In this document: one piece after another, positions 25,967 to 34,613 of the stretch
Numbering within the stretch: the stretch's first letter is position 1
Layout: the number at the start of each line of letters is the position of its first letter
Notes under the pieces: model-generated
Databases searched by the model: none
What the model was told of the DNA's origin: nothing
Seen by the model: the letters and a program-made list of their open reading frames with translations, nothing else
Source: Sphingobacterium siyangense
Lineage (GTDB): Bacteria > Bacteroidota > Bacteroidia > Sphingobacteriales > Sphingobacteriaceae
DNA length: 64,000 nt
Assembly (NCBI RefSeq): GCF_007830445.1
Contig: NZ_VLKR01000001.1
Span: forward strand, 248,001-312,000
Reading direction: 5' to 3'
Translations under genes and position numbers: made by a program

Positions 25967-27061
25967 CTACTTTAGAATTTTTTTCAATAATTTAATATAC
26001 GCATTTGCGATTCTTTCCATACCTTGATCATTTGGATGAGCATAGTCTACAGTCGAATTCAGATCCAGATTAAGCTCTTGGCTCGACAATAAGAAAAGCT
26101 GGCGAACCCCTTTCGATTGTAATTTTTCAAACGCAGCTTTCAGTACACGGCTACTTTGCTGATACTCTGCATTTTTATCTTCATTAAAGACTTCTGCTAT
26201 ACTTCCCGAACTATGCTGGGTCAAAATGATAGGCGTTGCGGGATGTTCTTTTCTTAAAAATGTCACCGCATGGACCAACAAAGAATCCAATTGTGTCTCT
26301 GTTAACGATTTCGAAATAGCCAGATTGGGAATACAATCGAGAATATAGCAGGCGGCATCTTCTTGGTTCATCATATTTAAAATAGGCTGTTCAAGTCGAC
26401 CATTTCCAGAGAAACATAAATTGATCACTTCGTTATTAAATGCCCTTCCTACCTGACTGGTCCAAGCCAAACCAGGACGGCTTGTACAGGCCCCCTGTCC
26501 GATCGAGGTTCCATAGACAACAATGGGCTTTGCTGCTGTGGTATGAGTATACGTTAATTTAGCCGTATTTGGCACACCAATCTTTAACCACTTAACAGTA
26601 TTGTAGAGCGGAAGATATAAGCGATAATTAAATTTTTCATTGCGCCCAATATTCTTCCACGTATAAGAAATAGTATCCGAAAAATCATAACTGCCATAAG
26701 CCCACTTCCATTCTTTCTTTACCGTATCATAAGCATAAAGATCCAGCCCACTAACACCTGTTGTTGGCATATGGGGCATATTTAAGCCTCCGGCAACTTG
26801 GTATTGAACTGTAATCTCAGGCGAAGAAGTTTGAAAGTCAATATAGAATCCTGCGCTATTCTTACCTAGCTCCCATACTGGTTTACGTACCTGACTTTCC
26901 AATTCATCGGGAAGTCTGTTGAAGGCTGAAAGCTTCTGATTCTCCAACCTACCTTCCACATGTTTATCTTCTAGTGGAGAAAACCAACTATAATTCTCCT
27001 GCGCTTTAATGGCAGAAAAAGACAACAGAAAAAACGCTGTCAACGCAACTTTTGATAACAT
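25967..27061 (-). CDS. SGNH/GDSL-type hydrolase
   Basis: The 364-residue protein has a signal peptide (MLSKVALTAFFLLSFSAIKA, cut near AQE), an N-terminal beta-sandwich (about 40-165) and a C-terminal SGNH hydrolase domain. The nucleophile block reads VVYGTSIGQGA near residue 182 (Ser in G-T-S), the Gly/Asn blocks INLCFSGNGR near 213, and the Asp/His block DYAHPNDQGM near 340. It is exported. Two-domain proteins of this form in Bacteroidota are often carbohydrate acetyl-esterases or relatives; the substrate here is unknown. Confidence 0.8.
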   Translation of the reverse strand: MLSKVALTAFFLLSFSAIKAQENYSWFSPLEDKHVEGRLENQKLSAFNRLPDELESQVRKPVWELGKNSAGFYIDFQTSSPEITVQYQVAGGLNMPHMPTTGVSGLDLYAYDTVKKEWKWAYGSYDFSDTISYTWKNIGRNEKFNYRLYLPLYNTVKWLKIGVPNTAKLTYTHTTAAKPIVVYGTSIGQGACTSRPGLAWTSQVGRAFNNEVINLCFSGNGRLEQPILNMMNQEDAACYILDCIPNLAISKSLTETQLDSLLVHAVTFLRKEHPATPIILTQHSSGSIAEVFNEDKNAEYQQSSRVLKAAFEKLQSKGVRQLFLLSSQELNLDLNSTVDYAHPNDQGMERIANAYIKLLKKILK

Positions 27062-27097
27062 ATAATAATTTAGCTTTAAGTTTGATATAATTGATTA

Positions 27098-27125
27098 TAA
27101 AAAAGGAGCCTATTGGCTCCTTTTT
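27098..27125 (-). terminator. Terminator of kdsA
   Basis: AAAAGGAGCC (27101-27110) and GGCTCCTTTT (27115-27124) form a stem with a four-base loop; on the minus strand it ends in a run of T. It separates the kdsA transcript from the SGNH hydrolase gene. Confidence 0.85.
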
Positions 27126-27145
27126 ATTGTGATTTATTTATTATA

Positions 27146-27961
27146 CTATAAAATAGCTTGTCTAACTCGTACCAGTTTTTCCATCAAGCCTTCAAGTAAA
27201 TCCAAATGTAACATATTGGCGCCATCAGATTTCGCATTTGCCGGATCAGGATGTGTTTCTATAAACAGACCGTCAGCTCCCACGGCGATAGCTGCTTTCG
27301 CTATCGTTTCAATTAAGGCTGGTTTTCCTCCTGTTACGCCAGAAGTCTGATTTGGTTGTTGCAAGGAATGTGTACAGTCCATCACTGTTGGGACGTTAAA
27401 AGCACGCATTTCGGGAATCCCTCGATAATCTACAATGAGATCCTGATAGCCGAATGTATTGCCACGATCAGTTAAAAAAACCTTTTCATTTCCTGATTCC
27501 ACGATCTTATCTACTGCAAATTTCATAGATCCCGCACTCAAAAACTGACCTTTTTTTACATTGACCACCTTATTCGTTTTTGCCGCCGCAACCAATAAAT
27601 CAGTCTGTCTGCACAAAAATGCTGGAATTTGAAGAACGTCAACGTATGCAGCTGCCATTTCTGCCTCGTGGCTCTCATGGATATCTGTCACCGTCGGTAC
27701 ACCAAAAGTTTTCCCTACTTTTTCTAAAATCTTCAGCGCCTTTTCATCACCTATTCCCATAAATGAATCTAGGCGGGACCGATTGGCTTTACGGTAGGAT
27801 CCCTTGAAAATGTAAGGAATATTAAGTTTATCTGTAATTGTAACAATCTTTTCAGCAATACGCAAAGCGATTTCTTCTCCCTCAATTGCACACGGCCCCG
27901 CCATTAAAAAGAAATTCTGCGATGTCCCATTCTTTATTTCGGGAATGTATTTGTTAATCAT
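27146..27961 (-). CDS. kdsA: 3-deoxy-8-phosphooctulonate (KDO-8-P) synthase
   Basis: The 271-residue protein matches KdsA in length and motifs: FFLMAGPCAIEGEE near residue 17, FKGSYRKANRSR near 53, VTDIHE near 95, NVKKGQFLSAGSMK near 134 and FIETHPDPANAKSDG near 237. The enzyme joins phosphoenolpyruvate and arabinose-5-phosphate to give KDO-8-phosphate for lipopolysaccharide. The supplier of arabinose-5-phosphate, kdsD, is encoded 2.3 kb away on the other side of recQ. It follows recQ by 15 bases, so the two share a transcript. Confidence 0.95.
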   Translation of the reverse strand: MINKYIPEIKNGTSQNFFLMAGPCAIEGEEIALRIAEKIVTITDKLNIPYIFKGSYRKANRSRLDSFMGIGDEKALKILEKVGKTFGVPTVTDIHESHEAEMAAAYVDVLQIPAFLCRQTDLLVAAAKTNKVVNVKKGQFLSAGSMKFAVDKIVESGNEKVFLTDRGNTFGYQDLIVDYRGIPEMRAFNVPTVMDCTHSLQQPNQTSGVTGGKPALIETIAKAAIAVGADGLFIETHPDPANAKSDGANMLHLDLLEGLMEKLVRVRQAIL

Positions 27962-27976
27962 ATAATTATAAAAATA

Positions 27977-30166
27977 TTAATTGCCAAGCTCTGATAAAAA
28001 TTTGATTCGCATCAATTGGAGATCTTCATAACTGTAATCATCCCCTCCAAGTTCTTTAAGCGCATCATTAATTGAATCAGTCTCCGCTGTCTTAAAATAG
28101 TCATATACCTCATCCTGGCGATCCTCATCAATAATCTCGTCAATAAAATAATTGATATTGATTTTTGTGCCCGCATTTACAATCGTTTCTATTTCCTTCA
28201 ATATTTCCTCATAAGTTATCCCCTTAGCTGAAGCAATATCATCCAATGCTATTTTACGATCGATATTTTGAATAATAGATACCTTTAATGCCGATTTATT
28301 TGCTGTACTTTTAATGACAAGATCCACGGGTCTATCGATTTCATTTTCCTCAACGTAGTCTTTGATCAAGGCAATAAATGGTGCGCCAAATTTAATCGCT
28401 TTACCATTCCCTACTCCCTGGATCTGTTTCAACTCATCGATGGCAATTGGATAATGTGTACACATTTCTTCCAGCGAAGGATCTTGAAAGATGACAAATG
28501 GAGGCAATGACTTCCCTTTTGCAATTTTCTTGCGTAGGTCTTTAAGCATTCCCAACAAGACGGTATCTAAGGCTCCTGTGCCGTGGCCTGTATCTTCCGA
28601 ATTTGTGCTATCTCCTCCTTCTATTGGACGATTCAAAACAAATTTTAGTTGATAAGGGTTATCTAGATAATGACGGCCAATATCTGTCAATTTTAAAAGG
28701 CCATAGTGATCAATATCTTTTTCGATAAAGTTGTCAAGCGCAGCCTGTCTCAGCAAAGATTTCCAATAAATAACACCTTTCTCTTTACCCGTTCCGAAAA
28801 GACGATGTTCATCATGTTTATAGGAAGATACGGGTTGATTATTTTGACCCATCATGACGTTGATCACGTGATGATCATCAAATTTCTCGCCCTGCTCCTG
28901 AATGAAACCCAGTACATTTTTCAAGGAGTCTTCGGCCTCAAAATATTCTTTCTCCGAGCGGCAGTTGTCGCACATATTATTACAGCCCTGCTCGTCAAAA
29001 TTTTCTCCAAAATAATGAAGAATTTGTTTACGACGACATACTGCAGACTCCGAATAATCAATAACCTCTTTTAAGATCTGTGTACCGATCTCGCGTTCGG
29101 CCACAGGTTTATCTTTCATAAACTTGGTCAGCTTTTCAACATCTTTTTCCGAGTAAAAAGCCAAACAATAACCATCCCCCCCATCACGTCCAGCACGTCC
29201 AGTTTCCTGATAGTAACCCTCCATGGATTTAGGAATATCATGGTGAATGACATAACGAACGTCAGGTTTGTCTATTCCCATACCGAAAGCGATGGTAGCA
29301 ACAATCACTTCCACATCCTCCATCAAAAATTTATCCTGTGTATCAGCTCTTGTTTTAGCGTCCAATCCCGCATGGTAAGGTAAGGCTTTGATGCCATTTA
29401 GGTTCAAAACCTCACTGATTTCTTCTACCTTTTTACGGCTCAAACAATAGACAATACCGGTCTTACCCGATTTGGTTTTGATAAAACGAACAATCTCCTT
29501 AACAACATCCTTTTTGGGCCGCACCTCGTAATACAAATTGCTTCGATTAAATGATGATTTAAATAAAACAGCATCATTCATCTGTAAATTTTTACGGATA
29601 TCCGACTGAACTTTAGGAGTAGCAGTCGCCGTAAGAGCGATAACAGGGATATTGGCACCTATTTCGTTGATTACCTGGCGTATTTTACGATATTCTGGTC
29701 TGAAATCGTGCCCCCATTCCGAAATACAATGCGCTTCGTCAACCGCTACGAAAGACACGGTAATCTGATGTAAGAATTCCAAATTATCTTGCTTGGCAAG
29801 GGATTCTGGAGCTACATACAGCAATTTGGTCTTCCCGGCGAGTACATCATCCTTAACCTTTGTAATTTCGCTCTTATTCAATGATGAATTTAAAAAATGA
29901 GCGATACTATCTTCGCCACCGAATGCACGAAGCTGATCTACCTGGTTTTTCATTAAAGCAATCAGCGGAGAAATAACAATTGCAGTTCCCTCACTCATAA
30001 GAGCAGGAAGCTGGTAGCAAATTGATTTTCCTCCTCCGGTTGGCATTATTACAAAAGTATCTCTTCGTTGAAGAATACTAGTTATAATTGCCTCTTGATC
30101 CCCTTTAAAAGTATCAAAACCAAAAAAATCTTGTAAATTGTCGAAAAGTGATTTTTCTATTTCCAT
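27977..30166 (-). CDS. recQ: ATP-dependent DNA helicase RecQ
   Basis: The 729-residue protein shows the full RecQ order: helicase core with Walker A (MPTGGGKSICYQLPAL, near 41) and DEAH box (VDEAHCISEWGHDFRPEY, near 138), the motif YYQETGRAGRDG near 318, zinc-binding cysteines (CRRKQILHYFGENF, then CNNMCDNC near 380-400), winged helix, and an HRDC domain (about 525-600). A further 110-residue C-terminal extension is normal for Bacteroidota members. It unwinds DNA in recombination and repair. Its minus-strand -7 box TATTTTTG is at 30178-30185, giving a short leader. Confidence 0.95.
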   Translation of the reverse strand: MEIEKSLFDNLQDFFGFDTFKGDQEAIITSILQRRDTFVIMPTGGGKSICYQLPALMSEGTAIVISPLIALMKNQVDQLRAFGGEDSIAHFLNSSLNKSEITKVKDDVLAGKTKLLYVAPESLAKQDNLEFLHQITVSFVAVDEAHCISEWGHDFRPEYRKIRQVINEIGANIPVIALTATATPKVQSDIRKNLQMNDAVLFKSSFNRSNLYYEVRPKKDVVKEIVRFIKTKSGKTGIVYCLSRKKVEEISEVLNLNGIKALPYHAGLDAKTRADTQDKFLMEDVEVIVATIAFGMGIDKPDVRYVIHHDIPKSMEGYYQETGRAGRDGGDGYCLAFYSEKDVEKLTKFMKDKPVAEREIGTQILKEVIDYSESAVCRRKQILHYFGENFDEQGCNNMCDNCRSEKEYFEAEDSLKNVLGFIQEQGEKFDDHHVINVMMGQNNQPVSSYKHDEHRLFGTGKEKGVIYWKSLLRQAALDNFIEKDIDHYGLLKLTDIGRHYLDNPYQLKFVLNRPIEGGDSTNSEDTGHGTGALDTVLLGMLKDLRKKIAKGKSLPPFVIFQDPSLEEMCTHYPIAIDELKQIQGVGNGKAIKFGAPFIALIKDYVEENEIDRPVDLVIKSTANKSALKVSIIQNIDRKIALDDIASAKGITYEEILKEIETIVNAGTKININYFIDEIIDEDRQDEVYDYFKTAETDSINDALKELGGDDYSYEDLQLMRIKFLSELGN

Positions 30167-30177
30167 TGCGCCTTGGG

Positions 30178-30185
30178 CAAAAATA
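30178..30185 (-). promoter_or_regulatory. -7 box of recQ-kdsA
   Basis: On the minus strand the bases read TATTTTTG, matching TAnnTTTG, 12 bases before the recQ ATG. No clear -33 element is seen. Confidence 0.35.
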
Positions 30186-30223
30186 AGATAGATAAATGAA
30201 GAAATAATCTTGAAAAATAATCT

Positions 30224-30231
30224 ATTTTTGC
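30224..30231 (+). promoter_or_regulatory. -7 box of kdsD
   Basis: TATTTTTG matches TAnnTTTG and lies 36 bases before the GTG start of kdsD at 30268. The recQ and kdsD promoters are back to back. Confidence 0.35.
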
Positions 30232-30267
30232 AATCTATTCTAATACATAAAAGTAAGAGTATTTTTT

Positions 30268-31233
30268 GTGAAAAACAACTACGAAATAAAAAATATAGCT
30301 ATTCAAGCTATTCAAGAAGAAGCCAAGGCGGTAGCTGCTTTAGCTCAATATATTGATGATGATTTTGTTACCGTTGTCGATCGTATTCTAAATTTACAGG
30401 GCCGCGTCATTGTAACTGGAATCGGCAAAAGTGCCATTATCGCTCAAAAGATAGTTGCAACGCTAAATTCGACAGGCACACCATCGATCTTTATGCATGC
30501 AGCTGACGCTATCCACGGAGACCTTGGTATTATCCAACAAAATGATTTAATTATTGCGATCTCTAAAAGTGGTAATACACCTGAGATTAAAGTACTTGTC
30601 CCCTTTTTAAAACAGACAAAGAATGTTTTGGTTGCTTTGGTCGGAAATACGGAATCCTATCTCGCTAAAAATGCAGACTATATTTTAAATACCACCGTTG
30701 AGAAAGAAGCTTGTCCTAACAACCTTGCGCCGACTTCAAGTACAACTGCTCAGCTAGCCATGGGCGATGCGCTTGCTGTCGTTTTACAAGAGTGCCGCGA
30801 TTTCACGGATAAAGATTTTGCAAAATACCACCCAGGAGGAGCATTAGGAAAAAAACTGTACTTAAGAGTCGGCGATCTATCCGATCAGAACGGCAAACCT
30901 AGTGTCCAACCGCAAGCCACTGTAAGTGATATCATCATCACCATAACACAGTTTAGACTGGGAGCTGTAGCGGTGTTGGCTGCTGACCGCATACTCGGCA
31001 TCATCACAGACGGTGATATCCGTCGTATGCTGGAGAAACACACCAATTTAGCGGCAATTACTGCCGCCGATATCATGGGAAAATCACCAAAAATCATCGA
31101 CAAAAATGAATTGGCAGCCAATGCTCTCCATATTATGCGTGAAAATAACATCACACAACTACTGGTTTCCGACAAAGGGAATTATGCTGGTGTTATCCAC
31201 ATACAGGATCTATTGAAAGAAGGTATAATATAA
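30268..31233 (+). CDS. kdsD: Arabinose-5-phosphate isomerase (KpsF/GutQ family)
   Basis: The 321-residue protein has an SIS domain (about 35-190, with VTGIGKSAIIAQKIVATLNS and DLIIAISKSGNT) and a pair of CBS domains (about 205-320), the standard KdsD/KpsF layout. It converts ribulose-5-phosphate to arabinose-5-phosphate, the substrate of KdsA. The start is GTG at 30268; no better ATG is in frame. Divergent placement from recQ-kdsA puts both KDO steps in one neighbourhood. Rpe, which uses the same ribulose-5-phosphate pool, is encoded at 55.9 kb. Confidence 0.92.
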   Translation: MKNNYEIKNIAIQAIQEEAKAVAALAQYIDDDFVTVVDRILNLQGRVIVTGIGKSAIIAQKIVATLNSTGTPSIFMHAADAIHGDLGIIQQNDLIIAISKSGNTPEIKVLVPFLKQTKNVLVALVGNTESYLAKNADYILNTTVEKEACPNNLAPTSSTTAQLAMGDALAVVLQECRDFTDKDFAKYHPGGALGKKLYLRVGDLSDQNGKPSVQPQATVSDIIITITQFRLGAVAVLAADRILGIITDGDIRRMLEKHTNLAAITAADIMGKSPKIIDKNELAANALHIMRENNITQLLVSDKGNYAGVIHIQDLLKEGII

Positions 31234-31331
31234 CTGTAATAAAGTTGTTAGATGTACAATAAATTGGCAATAAATATTAAATTTGGCATATCAGTTGTAC
31301 TATTTTAATCGTAAAGTAATATTTTAGAAGC

Positions 31332-31706
31332 ATGAAAAAGTATATAACAATCTTAGCAGTGATCATTTCCTTTATAGGTTTTTCTTCGATGCAGACAGGA
31401 CAAGGGGAATTTAAATTCGAAAAAGAAACCCATGATTTTGGCAAAATTCCGGCCGGTACGCCCGTTTCGTATAATTTCAAGTTTTCAAACACAGGCAGTG
31501 AGCCAATTATCATTTCAAATGTTGTGCCTACCTGCGGATGTTCTGTAGCAGAATTTACGAAAACACCAATTAAACCAGGCGAAAGCGGAACGATCAAAGT
31601 AACTTACAATGCGGCGGCAAAAGCTCCATTCACAAAGAGTTTCACCGTACAGTCGAACACCAAGACTCCTGTAAAAACGCTATATATTAAGGGCATTGTA
31701 GAATAA
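31332..31706 (+). CDS. DUF1573 domain protein
   Basis: The 124-residue protein has a signal peptide (ITILAVIISFIGFSSM, cut near residue 20) and one DUF1573 immunoglobulin-like domain: FEKETHDFGKIPAGTPVSYN, FSNTGSEPIIISNVVPTCGC and FTKTPIKPGESGTIKVTYN are the usual conserved phrases, including the invariant T-C-G-C. These small secreted proteins are very common in Bacteroidota; their role is unknown. It has its own terminator immediately downstream. Confidence 0.9.
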   Translation: MKKYITILAVIISFIGFSSMQTGQGEFKFEKETHDFGKIPAGTPVSYNFKFSNTGSEPIIISNVVPTCGCSVAEFTKTPIKPGESGTIKVTYNAAAKAPFTKSFTVQSNTKTPVKTLYIKGIVE

Positions 31707-31720
31707 CAATGCTCGTAAAT

Positions 31721-31762
31721 AAAACGAAAAAAGCCACATAATCATGTGGCTTTTTTCGTTTT
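31721..31762. terminator. Strong terminator after the DUF1573 gene
   Basis: Two perfect 19-base arms (31721-31739 and 31744-31762) close on a four-base loop; the core is GCCACAT/ATGTGGC flanked by A-run and T-run, so it works on either strand. Confidence 0.92.
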
Positions 31763-31803
31763 ATTTTGGTTAGCTTTGCACTACTAATTTTAAAAAAACT
31801 ATA

Positions 31804-33003
31804 ATGCCAGTAATATCAGAAAAAGGGCTGAATATGCCTGCGTCGCCTATTAGAAAGCTGACGCCATATGCTGATCAAGCAAAAAAAGAAGGTAAAAAGA
31901 TATACCACCTCAATATCGGACAACCTGATATCCAAACACCTGAAGTGATGCTTAATGCTTTGAAAAATATACAGTTCAAAGTGTGGGCCTATACACCTTC
32001 TGAAGGTACAGCCTCTTATCGAAATAAGTTAGCAGAATATTATAATAAGCTAAATTATAATATTGAGCCAACAGATATATTAGTAACGAATGGCGGTTCA
32101 GAAGCGATTATGATCGCTATGCAAGCCTGTTTAAATGAAGGAGAAGAGATTATCATTCCAGAGCCATTTTATGCAAATTACAATGGTTTTGCGTGTTCCT
32201 CTGATGTTGTAATCAAACCAATCATGTCCTATATTGAAAGTGGATTTGCATTACCTTCTATCGCTGAATTTGAAAAAGTAATTACCCCTAAAACCAAAGC
32301 GATCTGCATCTGTAATCCAAATAACCCGACGGGTTACCTTTACTCCAGAGAAGAACTCGAAGCTCTTCGTGAACTTTGTCTAAAATATGATCTTTACCTT
32401 TTCTCAGATGAGGCCTACCGTGAATTTTGTTACGATGGCAGAGAGTTTATCTCACCAATGCATTTAGAAGGTCTCGAAAATAATGTGGTTATTTTTGATA
32501 CAGTATCAAAACGTTACTCTGCTTGTGGTGCGCGTATTGGATGTATCATTACCAAAAATAAAGAGCTATATCAGACTGCACTGAAATTTGCGCAAGCTCG
32601 CTTAAGCCCTTCGCTGGAAGGTCAAATTGCGGGTGAGGCTGCTGTTGATACACCAGACAGTTACTTTGAAGCAGTATCCAAAGAATACACAGCAAGAAGA
32701 GATACCCTCGTGAAAGGACTTAACGCCATTGAAGGAGTTTACTCTCCTAACCCAGGTGGTGCATTTTACGTCGTTGCCAAACTACCGATTGACAATGCTG
32801 ATAAATTCTGCCAATGGATGTTGGAAGAGTTCTCTTACAATAACGAAACAGTAATGATGGCTCCCGCTACGGGTTTTTACAGTACGGAGGGTGCTGGTGT
32901 AAATGAAGTACGCCTTGCCTATGTGCTTAATCAAGATGATCTTAATAAAGCATTGGTTTGCCTAGAGAAAGCTCTTCAAGTGTATCCGGGACGTACAAAT
33001 TAA
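31804..33003 (+). CDS. Class I/II PLP-dependent aminotransferase
   Basis: The 399-residue protein has the fold type I aminotransferase signature: LNIGQPDIQTPEVM near residue 37, TNGGSEAIMIAM near 97, CNPNNPTGYLYSREEL near 170, LFSDEAYREFCYDG near 200 and the PLP-lysine in DTVSKRYSACGARIGC near 237. It is of the aspartate/aromatic aminotransferase group (AspC/PatA-like). The amino acid preference is not clear from sequence. It is monocistronic with a terminator of its own. Confidence 0.9.
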   Translation: MPVISEKGLNMPASPIRKLTPYADQAKKEGKKIYHLNIGQPDIQTPEVMLNALKNIQFKVWAYTPSEGTASYRNKLAEYYNKLNYNIEPTDILVTNGGSEAIMIAMQACLNEGEEIIIPEPFYANYNGFACSSDVVIKPIMSYIESGFALPSIAEFEKVITPKTKAICICNPNNPTGYLYSREELEALRELCLKYDLYLFSDEAYREFCYDGREFISPMHLEGLENNVVIFDTVSKRYSACGARIGCIITKNKELYQTALKFAQARLSPSLEGQIAGEAAVDTPDSYFEAVSKEYTARRDTLVKGLNAIEGVYSPNPGGAFYVVAKLPIDNADKFCQWMLEEFSYNNETVMMAPATGFYSTEGAGVNEVRLAYVLNQDDLNKALVCLEKALQVYPGRTN

Positions 33004-33025
33004 TAACAAAATAACAGGACTTATG

Positions 33026-33062
33026 AAAGGTGGGACAGGCATGTTCCGCCTTTTTCTTTTTT
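33026..33062 (+). terminator. Terminator of the aminotransferase gene
   Basis: AAAGGTGGGACA (33026-33037) pairs over 12 positions, two of them G-U, with TGTTCCGCCTTT (33042-33053), followed by a T-rich tract. Confidence 0.8.
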
Positions 33063-33165
33063 GTAGTTCCTTCCCACAAACTCCTCTTCTATTTGCATTT
33101 TTAAAAAAAACAAAACAAACTTTCGAGGCATCTTGTTCTTATTATAGTAACCAAAACGATTTCAT

Positions 33166-33459
33166 ATGGATAAATTGAAGAAATTCCAATTGATGGAAAA
33201 AATAGCAAGAGAATTAGAAGATGTCAGAAATAGTCAACAAGCTGTTTTGGAAAAAATAGGCAAAATCGAAGTTGATAACATTGAACTCGGCGATAAGAAT
33301 ATTGAAAAAACAATTCCCGATATCTATCAGCGTACAGCAGATAATTCAGATGCTATCAAAGCTCTTCTGGAGTCTTTTCAAGAGCAGACAGCAGAATTCG
33401 GAGAGAAAAACAACGTTGGAAAACTATTGGAACAGCAGCAGATCAATAGTGTAAAATAG
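33166..33459 (+). CDS. Small coiled-coil protein of unknown function
   Basis: I do not recognise this 97-residue protein. It is almost wholly helical and charged (MDKLKKFQLMEKIARELEDV at the start) with heptad-like spacing, so a coiled coil is likely. There is no signal peptide, cysteine or catalytic motif. It ends at a strong shared terminator facing cmk. The even codon use and the promoter-length upstream gap support a real gene. Confidence 0.6.
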   Translation: MDKLKKFQLMEKIARELEDVRNSQQAVLEKIGKIEVDNIELGDKNIEKTIPDIYQRTADNSDAIKALLESFQEQTAEFGEKNNVGKLLEQQQINSVK

Positions 33460-33463
33460 CTAA

Positions 33464-33499
33464 AAAAAGGAGGCCGACTAAATAGTCGGCCTCCTTTTT
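33464..33499. terminator. Bidirectional terminator between the coiled-coil gene and cmk
   Basis: AAAAAGGAGGCCGACT (33464-33479) and AGTCGGCCTCCTTTTT (33484-33499) pair perfectly around a four-base loop, with A- and T-runs on both strands. Confidence 0.92.
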
Positions 33500-33502
33500 G
33501 TT

Positions 33503-34198
33503 TTATGATTGTGCTTTTGCAGCCCTAGCTTTTAAATATTCTTCTTCAACAAAATGAAGCTGTTGTTCTGGTGTCAGATTTGAATTGTCCAAAACAATAG
33601 CGTCTTCGGCTTGCCGTAATGGACTTTCCGCACGCGTACTGTCGATACGGTCACGTGTAGAAAGATTCTCCACGACTTCTTCTAAAGTCACGTCCTCTCC
33701 TTTTTCCGTCAACTCCAGATAACGCCTCGCGGCACGTACTTTAGGGTCTGCCGTCATAAAAATTTTCAGATCAGCATCTGGAAAAACAGTAGTACCAATA
33801 TCACGGCCATCCATAATAATATTTCGTCTGCTACCCAATTTTTGCTGCTGGGCAACCATAGCAACCCGAACAGCTTTGATTGCACTCACATCGCTGACTT
33901 TATCAGAAATATACATCTGACGGATCTCTTCCGAGATATCCTCATCATTTAGATGAATTTCTGTTTTTATTGCATTTGGGATAAAATCAATGTGGATATC
34001 TTTCAGTGCATTTTCGATCGCTTCTTGATCATCCAGCGCTATCTCATGCCGGATAAAATAGAGTGTGACGGCCCTATACATAGCTCCACTGTCAATAAAG
34101 GCAAACTTCAGTTTTTTTGCCAAGGCCTTTGCGAGGGTACTTTTACCGCAGGAGGAAAAACCATCTATGGCGATAATAAAATTGTGACGTCCACTCAT
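33503..34198 (-). CDS. cmk: (d)CMP kinase
   Basis: The 231-residue protein has the P-loop AIDGFSSCGKSTLAKALA near residue 10, the CMP-binding FIDSGAMYRAVTLYF near 35, IIMDGRDIGTTVFPDADLKI near 125 and the lid RAARRYLEL near 155, all typical of bacterial Cmk. It phosphorylates CMP and dCMP with ATP. Its ATG overlaps the stop of the upstream unknown gene (TAATG), so the two are translationally coupled. The operon order is topA - unknown - cmk. Confidence 0.95.
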   Translation of the reverse strand: MSGRHNFIIAIDGFSSCGKSTLAKALAKKLKFAFIDSGAMYRAVTLYFIRHEIALDDQEAIENALKDIHIDFIPNAIKTEIHLNDEDISEEIRQMYISDKVSDVSAIKAVRVAMVAQQQKLGSRRNIIMDGRDIGTTVFPDADLKIFMTADPKVRAARRYLELTEKGEDVTLEEVVENLSTRDRIDSTRAESPLRQAEDAIVLDNSNLTPEQQLHFVEEEYLKARAAKAQS

Positions 34199-34611
34199 TA
34201 TTCGTTTCCTCCTATGATTACACCGGGACGATTGACCAAAGGAACCTTAGTCAGGTTACCATCCACAATGCTTTCGGGTAAAAAGATATATTTTTTATCG
34301 TAAATAATATTATCAATATAAAAACTCAACCAATATTCATTTGTCAGCCCGAATACCTGTTCGTCAATCGCTTCAACACGATCGAAAGATTTAGCTTCTA
34401 TATTTCCAATAAAATGACGCAAAGTTGTTGTTGTTACTTGTCGGCCATCCTTTTCGCCATAACCTTTTGAGCTGATCAGCACATTCTGAATGGCAATGTT
34501 CTTGTCATTGATCACATAGACAGTCCAATTTTTTGTCTCCACCGTCTCACCTTCCAAAACAACGGCGATCATAATATCTTTGACAATATTTTCAGGCAAA
34601 TCTGCTTTCAT
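34198..34611 (-). CDS. Conserved-looking protein of unknown function between topA and cmk
   Basis: I do not recognise a named family in this 137-residue protein. It is cytoplasmic (no signal or membrane segment), with a beta-rich pattern and phrases such as TKNWTVYVINDKNIAIQNVL, TTTLRHFIGNIEAKSFDRV and WLSFYIDNIIYDKKYIFLP. Tight packing (two bases from topA, one-base overlap with cmk) shows it is part of the operon and probably expressed at a similar level. A housekeeping role linked to nucleic acids is only guessed from the neighbours. Confidence 0.75.
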   Translation of the reverse strand: MKADLPENIVKDIMIAVVLEGETVETKNWTVYVINDKNIAIQNVLISSKGYGEKDGRQVTTTTLRHFIGNIEAKSFDRVEAIDEQVFGLTNEYWLSFYIDNIIYDKKYIFLPESIVDGNLTKVPLVNRPGVIIGGNE

Positions 34612-34613
34612 CC

